Positions 47,601 to 56,600 of a stretch of 64,000 nt of DNA are shown piece after piece; the first letter of the stretch is position 1; the number at the start of each line of letters is the position of its first letter. The DNA comes from Archivesica marissinica. Taxonomy: Eukaryota > Mollusca > Bivalvia > Venerida > Vesicomyidae. The position numbers and the translations under genes were made by a program. The DNA is taken from the NCBI GenBank assembly GCA_014843695.1, contig CM026397.1, positions 41,725,129 to 41,789,128 of the forward strand. The letters are read 5' to 3'. Below the pieces are notes generated by a model. It ran no database searches. It had not been told where the DNA came from and saw only the letters and a program-made list of their open reading frames with translations.

Positions 47601-50600
47601 TTTATTGGAATTTTATCGTTTCTGAGTGACTATTTTGATTTTTGTAAACACACACATTAGTATTATATTTTACCCAAAACATCCTTTATTACGATGTAAT
47701 GCTGCTTTAAAATGTACGGTGGTGCTGGGGCGACGATGGTCAGATATGCTAGGTAACATCACTGTAGTGGTATACAGTCAAATCTGTCTTAAGCAGCCAG
47801 CCAAGCGAATCACAGAAAGTGGCTGTTTAGCACAGGTGGCTGCTAAATACAGGGCAAAATTATAATAAAACAACATATTTGGGAATATGGAAACTGGCTG
47901 CTTAATACAGGTTGGCTGCTTAATGGAGATGACCACTAACACAGGTTTGACTGTATGTTCGAAGCTGGCTGGTTTCTATATATTTCTAGAGGTCACTAGC
48001 ATGTTTGGACCGTATGTTGACTGTATGTTGGAAGCTGGCTGGTTTCTATATATTTCTAGAGGTCACTAGCATGTTTGGACCGTATGTTGACTGTATGTTC
48101 GAAGCTGGCTGGTTTCTATATATTTCTTGAGGTCACTAGCATGTTTGGACCGTATGTTGACTGTATGTTCGAAGCTGGCTGGTTTCTATATATTTCTAGA
48201 GGTCACTAGCATGTTTGGACCGTATGTTGACTGTATGTTCGAAGCTGGCTGGTTTCTATATATTTCTAGAGGTCACTAGCATGTTTGGACCGTATGTTGA
48301 CTGTATGTTCGAAGCTGGCTGGTTTCTATATATTTCTTGAGGTCACTAGCATGTTTGGACCGTATGTTGACTGTATGTTCGAAGCTGGCTGGTTTCTATA
48401 TATTTCTAGAGGTCACTAGCATGTTTGGACCGTATGTTGACTGTATGTTCGAAGCTGGCTGGTTTCTATATATTTCTAGAGGTCACTAGCATGTTTGGAC
48501 CGTATGTTGACTGTATGTTCGAAGCTGGCTGGTTTCTATATATTTCTAGAGGTCACTAGCATGTTTGGACCGTATGTTGACTGTATGTTCGAAGCTGGCT
48601 GGTTTCTATATATTTCTAGAGGTTACTGGCATGTTTGGACCGTATGTTGACTGTATGTTCGAAGCTGGCTGGTTTCTATATAAGTTCTAGAGGTTGCTGG
48701 CATGTTTGGACCGTATGTTGACTGTATGTTCGAAGCTGGCTGGTTTCTATATAAGTTCTAGAGGTTACTGGCATGTTTGGACCGTATGTTGACTGTATGT
48801 TCGAAGCTGGCTGGTTTCTATATAAGTTCTAGAGGTTGCTGGCATGTTTGGACCGTATGTTGACTGTATGTTCGAAGCTGGCTGGTTTCTATATAAGTTC
48901 TAGAGGTTGCTGGCATGTTTGGACCGTATGTTGACTGTATGTTCGAAGCTGGCTGGTTTCTATATAAGTTCTAGAGGTTTCTGGCATGTTTGGACCGTAT
49001 GTTGACTGTATGTTCGAAGCTGGCTGGTTTCTATATAAGTTCTAGAGGTTGCTGGCATGTTTGGACCGTATGTTGACTGTATGTTCGAAGCTGGCTGGTT
49101 TCTATATAAGTTCTAGAGGTTGCTGGCATGTTTGGACCGTATGTTGACTGTATGTTCGAAGCTGGCTGGTTTCTATATAAGTTCTAGAGGTTGCTGGCAT
49201 GTTTGGACCGTATGTTGACTGTATGTTCGTAGGTGGCTGGTTTCTATATAAGTTCTAGAGGTTGCTGGCATGTTTGGACCGTATGTTGACTGTATGTTCG
49301 AAGCTGGCTGGTTTCTATATAAGTTCTAGAGGTTGCTGGCATGTTTGGACCGTATGTTGACTGTATGTTCGAAGCTGGCTGGTTTCTATATAAGTTCTAG
49401 AGGTTGCTGGCATGTTTGGACCGTATGTTGACTGTATGTTCGAAGCTGGCTGGTTTCTATATAAGTTCTAGAGGTTGCTGGCATGTTTGGACCGTATGTT
49501 GACTGTATGTTCGAAGCTGGCTGGTTTCTATATAAGTTCTAGAGGTTGCTGGCATGCTTGGACCGTTGAACTATTCTCATGATAGCTACATACTATGGTT
49601 TCAGGAAGGTATCTTGTGTTTGATAGAACCTTTAAACTCAAGAATTACTGCTCCAAATTATTTCCTCAGCAATTTACAAACAGGTAAGTGAATAAATACC
49701 TATCCAATAGTTATATTAGGTGATTTGTCCATTCAATGTACTAGCAGCCCCTGGAGAAAGGTTGACATCAAGGTGTGTTTTATGGCCTGCTTCAGGGGTC
49801 CTTGTCACATTTGAGAGGGGTGCATGATTTTGAGGTTGAAAGTTCCTAAGTATGATTTCGAGGCTGGAAGTCCATGATTTCGAGGCTGCAAGTCCATGAT
49901 TTCGAGGCTGCAAGTCCATGATTTCGAGGCTGCAAGTCCATGATTTCGAGGCTGCAAGTCCATGATTTCGAGGCTGCAAGTCCATGATTGGTTGGAAATA
50001 TCATAATGTTCTTAAGATGAACAAATATTTGTTGGTTTTGAACACGAAACCATTTGTCCAGATCCCAAGCATCTGTGGTGCACATCTGGGTGAAGACTTT
50101 TCATCAAAGTTTAAACTTTATTTATTTTACAATGATATCGAAGCAAGTTCTAACAACTTATATGAATCACTCTCATTGGTGCGGATGAAAGCATAAATGT
50201 GGTCATTTGTGTGGGGAGTACCCGAAGAAAACCTACCTGTCCAATCTTGCGACCACCATACCATCTCACATACTTCCCAGTCCGAGGATCGAACCCGGGT
50301 TGCATTGGTGAGAAGCGAGCGCGCTAATTGGACAGCAAGCAGACGTATATTTACTAAAACAGAAGAGTTGGTTATTATTGTACGTGGTATTAGATGAACG
50401 TTAAAGTTATTCAATAATATTTGTCTTCCAGTTATTTATATTGGCAAATAAAACATGGTTTGGAGTTCTGATGTTGGCCTAAGTTGTTAATTCCGGCGCT
50501 CAGAATGACAAACCATGTTTTATTTGACAATAAATAACGAAAATACAAATATTATTTCGATTCTAACATGACCAAAATATCTAAAAAGCGCAAAAATAGT

Positions 50601-53600
50601 TGGTGTTATTTTTTAGAAAGTATTAATGATGTCACAAAACATTTGACATCACACGCCAAACCATGTTTTATGTCAGATTTAAACACGGTAAATTCCTTCT
50701 TTGCGTATACAGACATGTTAGTATAAGAATTTCTATTTCATTTCAGGTGTTGATTATATTAAGAAAATTAACCATCCGAATCTAAAGCTTCAGTTTGTAA
50801 GTAGTCCAATTTCTTTCTCTTTAATTGGTGATATTTAAATATTTATATAATATGTTTACAGATCTTAGATCGCGAATAATAATAGCTTTCTATGTTCATG
50901 AGTTATTTATAATTTAATCATTCCACAACAAGGTGTCCCAAAACGTTCGCGTTGACAACATTTCAACATGCAGCGGCTAGAAGCCACCAGTGTAAAGCAA
51001 TGAGAAATACAATATGTTATTTCTCTGCTTACAACCAGTGGAATAAAACATCTTGCTATGCTAATAAAACATCTTGCTATGCTAATAAAACATCTTGCTA
51101 TGCTAATAAAACATCTTGCTATGCTAATAAAACATCTTGCTATGCTAATAAAACATCTTGCTGTGCTAATAAAGCATCTTGCTAGTAGGAAGAGATGAAG
51201 CAATGTGCATTTCTTGCCATCGGACACCACGTTATCTGGCCGAGTTCAAACTCATAACCACTTTGCTTTGAGGCAAACACAGTATTCATTACACCATGGT
51301 GGCTACGCTCATTTGTTTCCATCTTGTAGTTTTGTATCAGGTTACATACAGTGCTTATTGTCTGGGTATATTACATGTTTTGTTGTACCAGGTTACACAC
51401 AGTGTTTATTGTTTGTATATATACTACATGTGTTCCAGGATGTGTTTTGTTGTACCAGGTTACATACAGTGTTTATTGTTTGTATATATACTACATGTGT
51501 TCCAGGATGTGTTCCAGGATGTGTTTTGTTGTACCAGGTTTACACACAGTGTTTATTGTTTGTATATATACTACATGTGTTCCAGGATGTGTTTTGTTGT
51601 ACCAGGTTACACACAGTGTTTATTGTTTGTATATATACTACATGTGTTCCAGGATGTGTTTTGTTGTACCAGGTTACACACAGTGTTTATTGTTTGTATA
51701 TATACTACATGTGTTCCAGGATGCATTTTGTTGTACCAGGTTACACACAGTGTTTATTGTTTGTATATATACTATATGTGTTCCAGGATGTGTTTTGTTG
51801 TACCAGGTTACATACAGTGTTTATTGTTTGTATATATACTATATGTGTTCCAGGATGTGTTTTGTTGTACCAGGTTACACACAGTGTTTATTGTTTGTAT
51901 ATATACTACATGTGTTCCAGGATGTGTTTTGTTGTACCAGGTTACATACAGTGTTTATTGTTTGTATATATACTACATGTGTTCCAGGATGTGTTTTGTT
52001 GTACCAGGTTACATACAGTGTTTATTGTTTGTATATATACTATATGTGTTCCAGGATGTGTTTTGTTGTACCAGGTTACACACAGTGTTTATTGTTTGTA
52101 TATATACTACATGTGTTCCAGGATGTGTTTTGTTGTACCAGGTTACACACAGTGTTTATTGTTTGTATATATACTACATGTGTTCCAGGATGTGTTCCAG
52201 GATGTGTTTTGTTGTACCAGGTTACACACAGTGTTTATTGTTTGTATATATACTACATGTGTTCCAGGATGTGTTTTGTTGTACCAGGTTACATACAGTG
52301 TTTATTGTTTGTATATATACTACATGTGTTCCAGGATGTGTTCCAGGATGTGTTTTGTTGTACCAGGTTTACACACAGTGTTTATTGTTTGTATATATAC
52401 TACATGTGTTCCAGGATGTGTTTTGTTGTACCAGGTTACACACAGTGTTTATTGTTTGTATATATACTACATGTGTTCCAGGATGTGTTTTGTTTTACCA
52501 GGTTACACACAGTGTTTATTGTTTGTATATATACTACATGTGTTCCAGGATGCATTTTGTTGTACCAGGTTACACACAGTGTTTATTGTTTGTATATATA
52601 CTATATGTGTTCCAGGATGTGTTTTGTTGTACCAGGTTACACACAGTGTTTATTGTTTGTATATATACTACATGTGTTCCAGGATGTGTTTTGTTGTACC
52701 AGGTTACATACAGTGTTTACTGTTTGTATATATACTATATGTGTTCCAGGATGTGTTTTGTTGTACCAGGTTACATACAGTGTTTATTGTTTGTATATAT
52801 ACTATATGTGTTCCAGGATGTGTTTTGTTGTACCAGGTTACACACAGTGTTTATTGTTTGTATATATACTACATGTGTTCCAGGATGTGTTTTGTTGTAC
52901 CAGGTTACATACAGTGTTTATTGTTTGTATATATACTATATGTGTTCCAGGATGTGTTTTGTTGTACCAGGTTACACACAGTGTTTATTGTTTGTATATA
53001 TACTACATGTGTTCCAGGATGTGTTTTGTTGTACCAGGTTACATACAGTGTTTACTGTTTGTATATATATACTACATGTGTTCCAGGATGTGTTTTGTTG
53101 TACTAGGTTACACACAGTGTTTATTGTTTGTATATATATACTACATGTGTTCCAGGATGTGTTTTGTTGTACCAGGTTACACACAGTGTTTATTGTTTGT
53201 ATATATACTACATGTGTTCCAGGGTGTGTTTTGTTGTACCAGGTTACATACAGTGTTTATTGTTTGTATATATACTACATGTGTTCCAGGATGTGTTTTG
53301 TTGTACCAGGTTACATACAGTGTTTATTGTTTGTATATATACTATATGTGTTCCAGGATGTGTTTTGTTGTACCAGGTTACACACAGTGTTTATTGTTTG
53401 TATATATACTACATGTGTTCCAGGATGTGTTTTGTTGTACCAGGTTACACACAGTGTTTATTGTTTGTATATATACTACATGTGTTCCAGGATGTGTTCC
53501 AGGATGTGTTTTGTTGTACCAGGTTACACACAGTGTTTATTGTTTGTATATATACTACATGTGTTCCAGGATGTGTTTTGTTGTACCAGGTTACACACAG

Positions 53601-56600
53601 TGTTTATTGTTTGTATATATATACTACATGTGTTCCAGGATGTGTTTTGTTGTACTAGGTTACACACAGTGTTTATTGTTTGTATATATATACTACATGT
53701 GTTCCAGGATGTGTTTTGTTGTACCAGGTTACACACAGTGTTTATTGTTTGTATATATACTACATGTGTTCCAGGGTGTGTTTTGTTGTACCAGGTTATA
53801 TACAGTGTTTATTGTTTGTATATATACTACATGTGCTTCAGGGTGTGTTTTGTTGTACCAGGTTACATACAGTGTTTATTGTTTGTATATATACTACATG
53901 TGTTCCAGGATGTGTTTTGTTGTACCAGGTTACACACAGTGTTTATTGTTTGTATATATTCTACATGTGTTCCAGGATGTATTTTGTTGTACCAGGTTAC
54001 ATACAGTGTTTATTGTTTGTATATATACTACATGTGTTCCAGGATGTGTTCCAGGATGTGTTTTGTTGTACCAGGTTACACACAGTGTTTATTGTTTGTA
54101 TATATACTACATGTGTTCCAGGATGCGTTTTGTTGTACCAGGTTACACACAGTGTTTATTGTTTGTATATATACTACATGTGTTCCAGGATGTGTTCCAT
54201 GCTCAGATTATAGGTGGTGATCTAACAGGAAACCTGAAGAAATTCTGGCCATATATAGGTGAGTAAATGCATTGTGGGTATAATACTCTGGCCGTATATA
54301 GGTGAGTAAATGCATTGTGGGTATAATACTCTAGCCGTATATAGGTGAGTAAATGCATTGTGGGTATAATACTCTGGCCGTATATAGGTGAGTAAATGCA
54401 TTGTGGGTATAATACTCTGGCCATATATAGGTGAGTAAATGCATTGTGGGTATAATACTCTGGCCATATATAGGTGAGTAAATGCATTGTGGGTATAATA
54501 CTCTGGCCATATATAGGTGAGTAAATGCATTGTGGGTATAATACCTGATAGTTATATTAACTTCTACATTATTACATTAGCGCGCTCGCTTCTCACCAAG
54601 GCAACCCGGGTTCGATCTCCGGAACGGGAAGTATGTGAGATAGTACGGTGGTCGCCAGATTGGACAGGTGGGTTTTTTTCGGGTACTCCGGTTTCCTCCC
54701 ACACGAATGACCACATTTACGCTTGTTAAAACATGCTTCGCAATCGTGGTAAAATAAATAAAGTTTAAGCTTACATTATTACATCTATACTGAAATACTG
54801 AGAAATATGAGTGAAATATATCGCAGTCTGTCTGTCTTTTTGTGGACAAGATAACTCAACATATTTGTAGATGCATTTTGATAAAATCTTGTGAATATAA
54901 CTGCATATGTTTTATCTAGGAGGAAATGATAGGATTTTGGGAGAAATTTGTCAAGATGTGTTGTCAGGACTGTTAGCAAAGTGTCCACTGCCATTTACTC
55001 CTATAGCAACCTATACATGCTTGTTACTCGTTGAAGTTGACCTTTCAAGGTCATGTTAGATCAAGAATTTGTTCTTGTGTCCAGACCAGCGTGAGGCTTA
55101 CATATTTCCGAGTACAACTCTCTAGTTCCTGGAAATACATACAGAATATTATAAAGGTGCTGTTTGATGAACTGTGTAATATCTAATTACCATTGACTTG
55201 CTATAATATCAACTTACCAGGTCATATACAGATAGCCCAAGTGCCTGATCGTGGTGAGCCCGACCACCAGGGAGAGGTGAACTATAAATACATATTCCAA
55301 CTGCTGGAGGACTTAAATTACGAGGGATACATAGGACTAGAATATAAACCAAGAAGTAAGCATACGTGTATAGCTGTAATAGTAGGAATGCTGGCTTCAG
55401 GTGCGAGAGGTCCGGAGTTCGAGCCCCGCTGGAGCCGTTACGATTGTGCCCTTAGGCAAGGCATTTCAAGTCCACGTTGCCTCTTCTCTCTCCCTCGTGG
55501 CAATGGATTCCATCAGGAATGAGGTCTCAAGAGTGATTTATATATGTTGTAAGATCTTGATTCGCAATTGAGCTAAAATAAATTTGTATAAACTAAGTAG
55601 AGAATATTAGGTTACTGTCTTAATTTTAGTTTATTAACCCTTTCAACACTATAGGCCTCTCAATAGGCTTACAAAACGTGTAGATTCAGATGAGCTTTCT
55701 CATCAGGATCTCCACTTTTTGCCAGTAATATTATTATTTTTAGACAAAAATTACCCATTTTGATAAATGAACTGGTCCAAATGTAATACATTATTATAAT
55801 ACTACATGTCAATCGATTTATGTGAATATATGAATGTAAAATCTATTGTATTACGTGACCAATATGTAATTGTATATTTGTATGTTTACGACGATGTACC
55901 ATGTACAAGTCTTAAAATAAACATCTGTTCTGTTCTGTTCTGTAATTTTCTTATTAATTAATTGGTCTGAAAATATCATGCACCAGTCCATGTCAGTTAC
56001 TTGGTGTTGAATGGGTTAATATCATGCACCAGTCCATGTCACTTACTTGGTGTTGAATGGTTTAATATCATGCACCAGTCCATGTCAGTTACTTGGTGTT
56101 GAATGGGTTAATATCATGCACCAGTCCATGTCAGTTACTTGGTGTTGAATGGGTTAATATCATGCACCAGTCCATGTCAGTTACTTGGTGTTGAATGGGT
56201 TAATATCATGCACCAGTCCATGTCAGTTACTTGGTGTTGAATGGGTTAATATCATGCACCAGTCCATGTCAGTTACTTGGTGTTGAATGGGTTAATATCA
56301 TGCACCAGTCCATGTCAGTTACTTGGTGTTGAATGGGTTAATATCATGCACCAGTCCATGTCAGTTACTTGGTGTTGAATGGGTTAATATCATGCACCAG
56401 TCCATGTCAGTTACTTGGTGTTGAATGGGTTAATATCATGCACCAGTCCATGTCAGTTACTTGGTGTTGAATGGGTTAATATCATGTACCAGTCCATGTC
56501 AGTTACTTGGTGTTGAATGGGTTAATATCATGCACCAGTGGATATAGTACAGTAATGTGATGGGTTATTACACATGAAGGTGGGATATAGTACAGTAATG

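Noticed and set aside
51296..54266. ORFs of about 630-970 codons on the plus strand
   Set aside because: They are the stop-free 67-bp array in HYI intron 5. Only the last 23 codons (54189-54258) are real exon.
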